A stretch of DNA of 58,238 nt, from positions 1-58,238 of the forward strand of contig NZ_BMEY01000003.1 in assembly GCF_014637405.1 (NCBI RefSeq), in the 5' to 3' direction. The position numbers were made by a program, and so were the translations under genes. The notes beneath the pieces were generated by a model. The model did not search any database and was not told the origin of the DNA. It was given only the letters and a program-made list of their open reading frames with translations. Shown here piece by piece: positions 25,012 through 32,295 of the stretch; position 1 is the first letter of the stretch, and each line of letters begins with the position of its first letter. The stretch is from Ornithinibacillus halotolerans (lineage in GTDB: Bacteria > Bacillota > Bacilli > Bacillales > Amphibacillaceae).

Positions 25012-25932
25012 TTGAAAGGAATCTTTCAGAATAAATGGTCTGTCATTGGAATTGCAGTTTTTTGCTCCCTATTATGGGGGAGTGCTTTTCCAGTACTAAA
25101 AGTTAGCTACGAGGAATTGCAAATGTCACCAGACGACATCATTGCAAAAATTGTATTCGCAGGGGGACGATTCTTCTTAGCAGGATTATTAGTACTTCTA
25201 TTTACGATAATCGGTAATTGGAAGAGGATTGTAGTAACAAGACGACAGTTTTTTGTACTAATTATATTAGGTGTTGTCCAAACATCTTTACAATATTTTT
25301 TCTTTTACAATGGATTAGCAAAAGTTTCAGGCATGCAAGGAGCAATATTATCATCGGGTGGGACATTTTTTACGGTTATTCTAGCTCATTTTTATTATCG
25401 AAGTGATCGAATGAGTTGGAGAAAGGCCTTTGGATTAACAGCTGGATTTCTCGGGATTATCGTTGCCAATTGGGGACAAGAACTTAAATTCTCGTTCCAA
25501 TGGGACGGTGAAGGATACATGATTCTTTCAGGGTTAACTGCAGCAATTGCAACAATCATGGCGAAAGAGCTGGCAACGGGAATCCACCCATTCACGATTA
25601 CGGGCTGGCAATTAACACTCGGTGGCTTGATTATGCTAATTATTGGGTTACCCACGTTAAAAGCAGGAGCAATAACGTTCACTCCTTTTGGATGGGGATT
25701 ATTTATATATTCTGCACTGTTATCGGCAATTGCTTTTGCATTATGGTACTCGTTATTAAAATATAATAATGCTGGTGAATTAAGTATGTACAAATTCATC
25801 GTACCAGTTTCGGGAGTGGTCATGTCTGCCATGTTCATTCCAGGAGAAACAGTAAATAGCTTTACAATCGTAGCTATTATATTAGTAGCTATAGGGATCA
25901 TTATCGTTAATTACCATGGAAAGAAAGTTTAA
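25012..25932 (+). CDS. EamA/DMT-family transporter
   Basis: This 306-residue protein has ten predicted membrane helices in two EamA repeats. It opens with LLWGSAFPVLKVSYEEL and includes GLAKVSGMQGAILSSGGTFFTVILAHF. The TTG start follows GGAGATGGG. The drug/metabolite transporter superfamily exports amino acids, metabolites or drugs; the substrate cannot be assigned. A good terminator follows. Confidence 0.9.
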   Translation: MKGIFQNKWSVIGIAVFCSLLWGSAFPVLKVSYEELQMSPDDIIAKIVFAGGRFFLAGLLVLLFTIIGNWKRIVVTRRQFFVLIILGVVQTSLQYFFFYNGLAKVSGMQGAILSSGGTFFTVILAHFYYRSDRMSWRKAFGLTAGFLGIIVANWGQELKFSFQWDGEGYMILSGLTAAIATIMAKELATGIHPFTITGWQLTLGGLIMLIIGLPTLKAGAITFTPFGWGLFIYSALLSAIAFALWYSLLKYNNAGELSMYKFIVPVSGVVMSAMFIPGETVNSFTIVAIILVAIGIIIVNYHGKKV

Positions 25933-25936
25933 AGGT

Positions 25937-25970
25937 ATCCTCTACTCAAATGGGTAGAGGATATTTTTTC
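25937..25970 (+). terminator. Intrinsic terminator
   Basis: ATCCTCTAC pairs with GTAGAGGAT, followed by ATTTTTTC. It ends the EamA gene. Confidence 0.88.
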
Positions 25971-26154
25971 TAAAATTATTCTTATTAGAAAAACATAAAA
26001 TGATTCTTACTATCTACGTTTTTACATATAATGGAAATAGTGTAAGGCTTTCATTCCTAGATGGTTTCTTTTGATTTGGTGACGAAAAGTTACTACTGTA
26101 TGCCAAAGACATGACTTAAGAACTATGAATATGCTTGGGAGACTTGGTGGATAA

Positions 26155-26182
26155 TTGACAGCACTGCAAATTGATTTAAAAT
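26155..26182 (+). promoter_or_regulatory. Putative promoter of the small lipoprotein gene
   Basis: TTGACA (26155-26160), a 16-bp spacer and TAAAAT (26177-26182) lie about 34 bases before the start of the lipoprotein gene at 26216. The rest of the gap back to 25970 holds no gene. Confidence 0.5.
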
Positions 26183-26215
26183 GGCATAGAGTATAAAAAT
26201 AAAGGGGACTGTTGA

Positions 26216-26722
26216 ATGAAGAAATTAATGTTAGTATTAACTGGAATTGCTGTAATATTTTTATTAGGTGCATGTAGTTCACCAGAATCAGACGAAGTAT
26301 TAGAATATCATAATGACTTGGTTGACTATATCAATCCTAAACTAGACGAAATACCGGAATTATATAATAAAATGGCAGTAGCTGAAACAGATGAAGAAGC
26401 TATGGATATTTTTGAAAATGAATTACAACCATTAGTAGCAGATATGAAAGACTATTTGGACTCTCAATCATTAGAGCATGACGTAGCAAAAAAATACCAC
26501 AATTTAAATGTAGAGCTAGTAAATGCAATGAGTGATGTTTTAGCAAAAGAAAAAGAATTTCTTGATGCATTATTAGATCCAGAAGTATCAGAAGAAGTGC
26601 TTGTTACGTTAGAAACTGAGCTAACTGAATTAGATAATATTGTTATTGAAAAGGAACAAGAGGTTTCTGACCATTGGGATTCCTTAGTAGAGGAATATGA
26701 TTTTGAAGAGATAGAAGAATAA
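26216..26722 (+). CDS. Small acidic lipoprotein, function unknown
   Basis: This 168-residue lipoprotein has lipobox LGAC with Cys20 and a very acidic, helical, coiled-coil-prone mature part (for example ALLDPEVSEEVLVTLETELTE). It resembles helical-bundle lipoproteins of Bacillus that sit on the outer membrane face, but I do not recognise a named family. A sigma-A-like promoter is upstream and a strong terminator downstream, so it is a single-gene unit. Confidence 0.78.
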   Translation: MKKLMLVLTGIAVIFLLGACSSPESDEVLEYHNDLVDYINPKLDEIPELYNKMAVAETDEEAMDIFENELQPLVADMKDYLDSQSLEHDVAKKYHNLNVELVNAMSDVLAKEKEFLDALLDPEVSEEVLVTLETELTELDNIVIEKEQEVSDHWDSLVEEYDFEEIEE

Positions 26723-26730
26723 AGGATAAC

Positions 26731-26791
26731 GAATAGACTGTTAGTTTAGTAGCTTGGAAGCTTAAGCACTGACTACAGTCTATTCTTTTTC
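26731..26791 (+). terminator. Intrinsic terminator
   Basis: GAATAGACTGT and ACAGTCTATTC form a perfect 11-bp stem, with an inner AGCTTGGAAGCT hairpin, followed by TTTTTC. Confidence 0.85.
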
Positions 26792-26879
26792 TTACTATTG
26801 CTATTTATCCAGTATTATAGGAAAATATAGGTAAGGAGCGGTAGAAAAATCCTTAATTATGAGTCTTGGAGGGATCATA

Positions 26880-27506
26880 TTGCTAGTTAAAAATGATTAT
26901 GTGAACAAAAAAGATGTTGTCCATGTAAAAGAGAATGATAGCTTAGAATCCGTGATGAAAACTTTAGACGACTCAGGATATCGATGTATTCCAGTTCTTG
27001 ATGAATCTGGAGAAAAGTATGTCGGTAATATCTATAAAGTAGATATACTTGAGTATGAAATCGATCATTCATTGGTAGGGTCCTTGACTGATTTAATCTC
27101 GGATCGCGAAGGCTACATAAAAGAAGATGCACCATTCTTTAAAGTATTTTCTATGATTAAGCAATTACCGTATTTAGCAGTAGTAAACGACTCCATGGAC
27201 TTTTTAGGGATATTGACTAATGGGAATGTTATTCAAGTATTAGAAAATGCATGGGGAGTTCATAATGGTAGTTATTCCTTTACGATAGGAACAATTGAAT
27301 ATGCAGGGGCATTACAAAAAATGCTCAAAGTTGTGAATAAGCATTGTAATGTACAGAGTGTTATCTCCTTAAATAATAACTCAAATTATGTACGTAGAGT
27401 TTGTATCGTTTTACCAATAGAAGTTGATGAAGCATTGGCAGAGAAGATAAAAATGGATTTAGATAAGAATAACTTTACAGTTACCGATATTGAGAAGTTG
27501 AATTAA
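26880..27506 (+). CDS. CBS-domain protein with ACT-like C terminus (CbpA-like)
   Basis: About 208 residues from the TTG at 26880, directly after TTGGAGGGATCATA; the ATG at 26859 lies upstream of that site and gives residues foreign to the family. Two CBS motifs occupy roughly residues 1-120 (CIPVLDESGEKYVGNIY and LAVVNDSMDFLGILTNGNVI). The remaining part (FTIGTIEYAGALQKMLKVVNKHCNVQSVISL) looks like an ACT domain. The layout matches the CbpA family of cyclic di-AMP-binding proteins described in Listeria. Nucleotide binding is inferred from the family. Confidence 0.8.
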   Translation: MLVKNDYVNKKDVVHVKENDSLESVMKTLDDSGYRCIPVLDESGEKYVGNIYKVDILEYEIDHSLVGSLTDLISDREGYIKEDAPFFKVFSMIKQLPYLAVVNDSMDFLGILTNGNVIQVLENAWGVHNGSYSFTIGTIEYAGALQKMLKVVNKHCNVQSVISLNNNSNYVRRVCIVLPIEVDEALAEKIKMDLDKNNFTVTDIEKLN

Positions 27507-27556
27507 CTTTGCAAAGTAACAACTAGAATTATTTGTGGAAATGAGGTTCAATTGTA

Positions 27557-27718
27557 ATGAAAAGATTTTTGATGGCATTAGTAGTCTATCCAACTGCAGG
27601 ACTAGGATTTTACCATACGTTTTTGGGGGAAGGTAGTACCGCCGGTTTAATATTGTTAACGGTTGGGTTGATTGGGATTTATTTTGAGTTAAATTATAGA
27701 AAGTTAAGTATTGAATAA
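27557..27718 (+). CDS. Small membrane protein, 53 residues
   Basis: ATG at 27557 with GAGG about ten bases upstream, stop TAA at 27716. The product starts MKRFLMALVVYPTAGLGFYH and has two hydrophobic stretches separated by FLGEGSTAG, ending in FELNYRKLSIE, consistent with a two-helix membrane protein. It is 50 bases after the CBS gene and may be co-transcribed with it. No recognised family. Confidence 0.65.
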   Translation: MKRFLMALVVYPTAGLGFYHTFLGEGSTAGLILLTVGLIGIYFELNYRKLSIE

Positions 27719-27730
27719 TCTATTCATGAG

Positions 27731-27767
27731 AAAAGGCTTTGTTCTAATTGACAGAACGAAGCCTTTT
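27731..27767. terminator. Bidirectional terminator between two tiny genes
   Basis: AAAAGGCTTTGTTCT pairs with AGAACGAAGCCTTTT, leaving a seven-base loop, with T-runs on both strands. It separates the convergent 53- and 51-residue genes and supports both being real. Confidence 0.85.
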
Positions 27768-27772
27768 ATTTG

Positions 27773-27928
27773 TTATTCAATTTTTTCTTTCCCCATGACC
27801 GCCATCAGAATAAATCCAACCCCTACTCCAATAATTGGGCCTGCTACCCATTGATTGAATAAGGCACCAAATCCTACCCCCAATACGACACAACCAACAA
27901 ATGCAATGCCACCTCGTTCATAGTTCAT
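27773..27928 (-). CDS. Small membrane protein, 51 residues
   Basis: ATG at 27928 (minus strand) with a strong AGAGGGGG site nine bases upstream, stop at 27773. The product starts MNYERGGIAFVGCVVLGVGF, has two glycine-rich hydrophobic helices (the second in IIGVGVGFILMAVMG) and ends GKEKIE. The two-helix glycine-rich pattern suggests a small membrane protein of unknown role. It faces the 53-residue gene across a shared terminator. Confidence 0.75.
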   Translation of the reverse strand: MNYERGGIAFVGCVVLGVGFGALFNQWVAGPIIGVGVGFILMAVMGKEKIE

Positions 27929-28002
27929 AAATTTATTCCCCCTCTAATCATGTTTTGTCATTATGATAAATTATAAAATATTAATAACAAATGCAATATT
28001 AA

Positions 28003-28398
28003 CTATATACGATGTCTTTGAATTGCTTTTCTTGCAAGACGATCTGCATGGCCATTTTCTTTTTCTGGTATCCATTTTATGAAAAAGTATGGAAAATTAG
28101 CCGACTTCTCTCGGATGATTTCTAATAAAGGTAAGAAGGTTTTGTTTTTCGTATGGTCATTGTCAACAATTTGAACAACTGTTTGTGAATCTGAACGGAA
28201 GGATAGAATCTCGTTCGGAAAATCATTTTCACATATTTCTAATGCTTTTATTACCGCATAAAATTCCGCCTCGTGATTAGTTAGATCATGTAACGGAATG
28301 CTGTATTCGAATCGTTGTCCATTCGCTTTAATATAAATTCCGGCACCACTTGGACCAGGATTGCCACTAGCTGCTCCATCTGTATAAACTTCAATCAA
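28003..28398 (-). CDS. RNase H-like protein (RNase HI fold)
   Basis: This 131-residue protein starts IEVYTDGAASGNPGPSGAGIYI, the classic RNase HI opening with catalytic Asp7. It continues with NHEAEFYAVIKAL, SFRSDSQTVVQIV and GHADRLARKA, so all four acidic catalytic positions (D, E, D, D) are present. It lacks the basic handle of E. coli RNase HI and matches the short Bacillus YpeP/RnhA-like group. The TTG start is preceded by AAGGAG. It probably cuts RNA in RNA-DNA hybrids, though this branch is often poorly active. Confidence 0.87.
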   Translation of the reverse strand: MIEVYTDGAASGNPGPSGAGIYIKANGQRFEYSIPLHDLTNHEAEFYAVIKALEICENDFPNEILSFRSDSQTVVQIVDNDHTKNKTFLPLLEIIREKSANFPYFFIKWIPEKENGHADRLARKAIQRHRI

Positions 28399-28561
28399 AT
28401 TAACTGTTCTCCTTCATATTAAAATGGTTACATAAATCGTATCATAATCCTGTTAGTAGGTGTAGTGAAAATGGAAAATGGTTTCTTTATATTTTTTAAA
28501 TTGGTAAAGTTGCGAAAACTAGTTTATTATTTTCTCATAAGCTCGAAAAGGGGGATGGGGA

Positions 28562-30148
28562 ATGATGAGGAAGTTATTTGTGAATGGGAATTTCTATACA
28601 TTTGATACGTTTATGCCACAAGCGACTGCAGTTGTTGTAGAGAATGGTAGATTTATTGATATTGGAACAGCGGATCAACTAAAGGCTTTTTGGCAAGGCA
28701 AGAATACAGAAGTTATCAACCTAGAAGGTAAGACTGTGACACCAGGATTAATCGATAGTCATCTTCATTTGTCAGCAATAGCTATTAATCTCTTGAATTT
28801 AGATGTAACTGGGGTTACTTCCAAGCATCAATTGCTAACTAATATTCAGGAAAGGGCAGGGACATTATCAAAAGATAATTGGTTACTTGGTAGAGGTTGG
28901 GATGAAAATCTGTTTACAGATGGAGGAATACCAACAATTGAGGAGCTTGATCGTGTTTGCCCGAATCATCCCCTATTCCTCACTAGAGTATGTGGACATG
29001 CAGCACTTGTGAATAGTAAAGCATTAGAAGTATGTAATTATCATTCTAGTATGAGTATCCCTCAAGGAGGGTCCATCGTATTAGATGATAGACAACAACC
29101 TACAGGATTGATACTAGAATCTGCATCGGAAATATTTAAGGCACATATGCCTGCTTATAGTTTTGATGAATTAAAAGGAGTATTACGAAAAGCAATGCGT
29201 TTAGCTATCTCTAAAGGGTTAACTAGTGTACATACAAATGATACCAATTATCTTGGAGGATTACAGCAAACGTATAGGATGTTTGATGAATTGCTTAATG
29301 AAGAGGATATTGGGCTTCGTTCGAATTTATTAATTGATTATAACTATATGGATGACTTAAAAGAACTGGGGATGTATACCGGTTATGGTAATGATCGATT
29401 ACAAATTGGTGCTGTCAAACTATTTGCAGATGGTGCATTTGGTAGAAGAACAGCTTTATTATCAGAAGCCTATAGTGATGCACCTGGACAATATGGAGAG
29501 GCAATGCATTCTAATGAAGAACTCTATTCAATTATTCAACAAGCACGTGGATTATCGATGCCTGTAGCAGTTCATACAATAGGCGATCAAGCGTTAGAAA
29601 ATGTATTAGATGTGTTGGATCAATTCCCAGCAGTGAACTACCGGGACCGAATCATCCATGTTCAAGTGCTACGAGAGGAATTAATTCCACGTTTAGCTGT
29701 TCCACATCGGATCTGTGACATTCAACCGCGCTTTGTAGCTAGTGATTTTCCATGGGTTCAGGAGCGATTAGGCATGAGTCGACTGCCATTATCCTATGCT
29801 TGGAAATCATTAATCGATGCAAATGTCATTTGTGCTGGAGGTTCCGATTCTCCAATCGAACCGTATGACCCTTTATTAGGAATTCATGCCGCTGTAACTA
29901 GAAAAGCTCCTGGAGAACCACATGATGGTTGGAACCAAGTAGAGAAACTATCGATGGTTGAAGCGTTTAATCTTTTTACTAAAATGGGAGCTTATCCGAC
30001 CAACGAAGAAACAATTAAAGGAACCATCTCTCGTGGCAAATTAGCTGATATGACAGTTTATTCTGCCAATCCATTTGAGTTGGAAGATGCAGATGAATTG
30101 TTGGAAACATCTATTGAGATGACAATTATAGGTGGGAAGATTAAGTAG
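28562..30148 (+). CDS. YtcJ-type metal-dependent amidohydrolase
   Basis: This 528-residue amidohydrolase-superfamily protein has metal-binding DSHLHLSA near residue 64, HVHT- and HTIGDQA-type His motifs (PVAVHTIGDQALENVLD near 337) and GGSDSPIEPYDPLLGIHAAVTR near 428, typical of the YtcJ/LAF3 group. The start is ATG behind GGGGATGGGG. No partner genes are adjacent, so the substrate, usually an amide or formamide, is unknown. The gene is followed directly by the long copy of the dispersed repeat. Confidence 0.9.
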   Translation: MMRKLFVNGNFYTFDTFMPQATAVVVENGRFIDIGTADQLKAFWQGKNTEVINLEGKTVTPGLIDSHLHLSAIAINLLNLDVTGVTSKHQLLTNIQERAGTLSKDNWLLGRGWDENLFTDGGIPTIEELDRVCPNHPLFLTRVCGHAALVNSKALEVCNYHSSMSIPQGGSIVLDDRQQPTGLILESASEIFKAHMPAYSFDELKGVLRKAMRLAISKGLTSVHTNDTNYLGGLQQTYRMFDELLNEEDIGLRSNLLIDYNYMDDLKELGMYTGYGNDRLQIGAVKLFADGAFGRRTALLSEAYSDAPGQYGEAMHSNEELYSIIQQARGLSMPVAVHTIGDQALENVLDVLDQFPAVNYRDRIIHVQVLREELIPRLAVPHRICDIQPRFVASDFPWVQERLGMSRLPLSYAWKSLIDANVICAGGSDSPIEPYDPLLGIHAAVTRKAPGEPHDGWNQVEKLSMVEAFNLFTKMGAYPTNEETIKGTISRGKLADMTVYSANPFELEDADELLETSIEMTIIGGKIK

Positions 30149-30180
30149 ATGCTGAAAAAAATTAAATTCTAATTTTAAAG

Positions 30181-30568
30181 CCGAACAATACGATACATTA
30201 GCTCCGGAAATATACGTAGACTCCTTGAAAAAGAAAAGCGCTTTTTCTGCGTGCGATGTTTCGCTGTCGAAGCGTTCCTTGGGACTGGGACTGCGATTAC
30301 TCGCCCCATCGAAAACCGTCTGTCCTGCGGGAGGAAAGGCATAGGTGAGACCCCGTTGATGCACCTGCGTCTACAAGTATCGCTACGAAGAAAGCTTCCT
30401 CGGTGCAAGGCAGCGACGAAGCTTATTCAAGTAGTAGCCTGGCTCAGCAGCCGCCCGCGGCGAGGTAGACACTGCGATGGTTCTGGTCTGAGCAGATGTC
30501 GCCCCGGTACTGGAAGTGAAAGCGGAGTATATTTCCGGAGCGGGTTAGTTGCACCCAAATCGTATAAT
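30181..30568. repeat. Dispersed palindromic repeat, long copy (~390 bp)
   Basis: It begins CCGAACAATACGATACATTAG and ends GTTAGTTGCACCCAAATCGTATAA, the same borders as the copy at 17.4 kb. CTCCGGAAATATAC (30202) and GTATATTTCCGGAG (30527) are the inverted ends. It shares the blocks CTGCGGGAGGAAAGGCAT, GTGAGACCCCG and CAGCAGCCGCCCGCG but has about 160 bases of extra inner sequence. The several overlapping ORFs on both strands inside it are composition artefacts. It fills most of the gap between the amidohydrolase gene and the IS110 element. Confidence 0.8.
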
Positions 30569-30730
30569 TTGGTTTTTTCTTTATAGAAAATTTGTCCAAG
30601 CCTCCTTTCCTACGATTAGTCAAGTCTATTTTAAAATTTAATTATTATACAATATCTATTTTTGTGCATAGGAAATAAACCTCAGCTATTTATATTTTTT
30701 AACTGAGGGTATCGTGATATACTAATTATA

Positions 30731-31987
30731 TTATTGGTCCATAGAGACCGCATGCGAGTAATCGTACTTTGTATTGTTCCTGAACATGGAATAGATACAT
30801 TTTAATAGCTTGTTCATGCAAGCTACAGTGGCAACCTTATCCAGTTTTGGAGTGGGTTGCTTTTTTAATTTATAGTAATAATCTACGATATGGTTTGGCG
30901 CAGCTTTTTGCTGGCGAATCATGTTTCGAATAATGAGATATAAAATCTTTCTTCCTTTTGGATTTCCACGTTTATTAATGCGATCTTGTCCTGCATATTT
31001 TCCTGATTGATATCTTCGAATATCAATTCCAATAAATGCGTTCACTTTTTTATGATTGGCAAAGCGTGATAAATCTCCAATTTCACCAATGAAAAGTGCA
31101 GCGCTAATTGCACCGATTCCAGGAAGACTTTTTAGGATTTCAAACTCTGGTAGCTGTTGTGCTTTTTCAATCATCTGGTTAGAAATTTGCTTTTTTGTCT
31201 CTATTAGATGAAGTAGCTGCGTTGCATAATATTGCACCTTTTGTGTTTGAATACTGTTCGCAGAAACAGCTGGATAAGAGTTCTTAGCGTAGTCTATTAT
31301 TTGTCTTGCCTTTTCTTTTGCATTATTTTCTGAAATTCTTTTAGTTGTACTTTTAATCAAACGGTTTTTTATTTTTGTTTGACTCAACCCTAAGACCAAA
31401 TCAGGATGAGGAAATAACTCTATTAATGTTAAGGCTTACGGCGTAACCCTACTTGAAAAAAACAGTTCAAGTTCGGGAAAACTTAATTGAATTGCATTGT
31501 GTAAGTACATCCGAATACGTTTAATTTCAACCTCAACTTCTTGATAGAACCGAGAGAGATCACGGAGATCCTTATATATATCTGATTGTTGAATCTTTTC
31601 CATACGGTAATTCTGTTGATGTGTTTGGGCTAGTTTATGAGCATCATGCTTGTCCGTTTTCCAACTTCTTAATGTTCCCTCTTCTAATTGTTTTTTTGCC
31701 TCCAGAGGGTTTAATAAAGAGTAGCGCAATTGGTTCCTTTGACAAAAGGTCTCAACTGGTTTTGAATAAATACCAGTTGCTTCAAAAACGATAATCGGTT
31801 CTTCTGGAAGACTTAAAATCTCATCAAGTAACATTTGGAATCCAGGTTTATCATGTAAAAGTTCTCCTTCCGAAAGACAAGTTTGTCCATAATAAACTAC
31901 TTTGTAACTTTTCCCCATTGAAACATCTAAAGCAATAACAAATTCCAATATTATCCTCTCTCTTTCTGTAAATTGAAAGACCTTCAC
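30731..31987 (-). pseudogene. IS110-family transposase interrupted by one in-frame stop
   Basis: Read continuously on the minus strand, 30731-31987 encodes a transposase of about 418 codons, normal for IS110. A TAA at 31438-31436 splits it after SSRVTP; the same frame resumes with ALTLIELFPHPDLVLGLS, so this is a single nonsense change, not a frameshift. The N-terminal RuvC-like part keeps DEDD-type acidic positions (ALDVSMGK, FEATGIYSKP, TDKHDAHK). The C-terminal part has SLPGIGAISAALFIGEIGDLSRF and RRYQSGKYAGQ with the conserved Ser. The stop at about residue 184 likely makes it inactive, unless read through. Confidence 0.88.
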
Positions 31988-32057
31988 TTATTCATTTCGA
32001 TTCCAATTTCCTACACGAGCTCCGTGGCCCCAACATACTTAAACCTGATTCAAAAAT

Positions 32058-32127
32058 GAAAGTGAAGAAGCTCGGTTTTTGTTACGGATTCGAGATCCCA
32101 GAGGCTGGTCGAGCTTTCTTTCACTTC
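32058..32127 (-). ncRNA. Candidate bridge-type RNA stem-loop of the IS110 element
   Basis: GAAAGTGAAGAAGCTCG (32058-32074) is nearly the inverse complement of CGAGCTTTCTTTCACTTC (32110-32127), giving an imperfect ~17-bp stem around a 35-base loop. It lies in the non-coding region upstream of the transposase gene, where IS110-group elements encode the RNA that directs recombination. That function is known for the family; the particular fold here is by eye and unproven. Confidence 0.4.
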
Positions 32128-32141
32128 TCACTATAACTCTA

Positions 32142-32188
32142 AAAAGAAAAATAGTGGGTAAGATCATCCGTCGATGATCTTACCCACT
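32142..32188 (-). terminator. Strong hairpin bordering the IS110 element
   Basis: AGTGGGTAAGATCATC (32153-32168) and GATGATCTTACCCACT (32173-32188) form a perfect 16-bp stem with a four-base loop, followed on the minus strand by ATTTTTCTTTTT. No leftward gene lies close upstream, so it may insulate the element or be left over from an older gene. Confidence 0.75.
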
Positions 32189-32295
32189 AATCTTAGTATG
32201 TTTTTATTTTGTAAATATTAAGAAAATATATTGTTACTATAGTACTTTTAGGATATGCTTAATTTAATATGGATACGGTACTTGGAGGTAGCGAT

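Larger units (their letters stand above)
30569..32152 (-). mobile_element. IS110-family insertion sequence (approximate bounds)
   Basis: The element contains an IS110-type DEDD transposase gene on the minus strand with non-coding flanks. IS110 elements lack terminal inverted repeats and target duplications, so the ends cannot be fixed from sequence alone; bounds are set by the neighbouring repeat (30568) and hairpin (32153). A hairpin CCTCAG/CTGAGG lies downstream of the gene at 30684-30707. The non-coding region upstream of the gene (31988-32152) contains a long imperfect stem-loop, as expected for a bridge-type RNA. Confidence 0.7.

Noticed and set aside
25395-25901. 168-codon minus-strand ORF opposite the EamA gene
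   Set aside because: Antisense shadow of a membrane protein gene; no translation signal and no domain.
30041-30586. Overlapping ORFs of 77-111 codons on both strands after the amidohydrolase gene
   Set aside because: They fall mainly in the long repeat copy and mirror repeat sequence; the plus-strand one is rich in Arg/Gly from the GC-rich repeat, with no domain.
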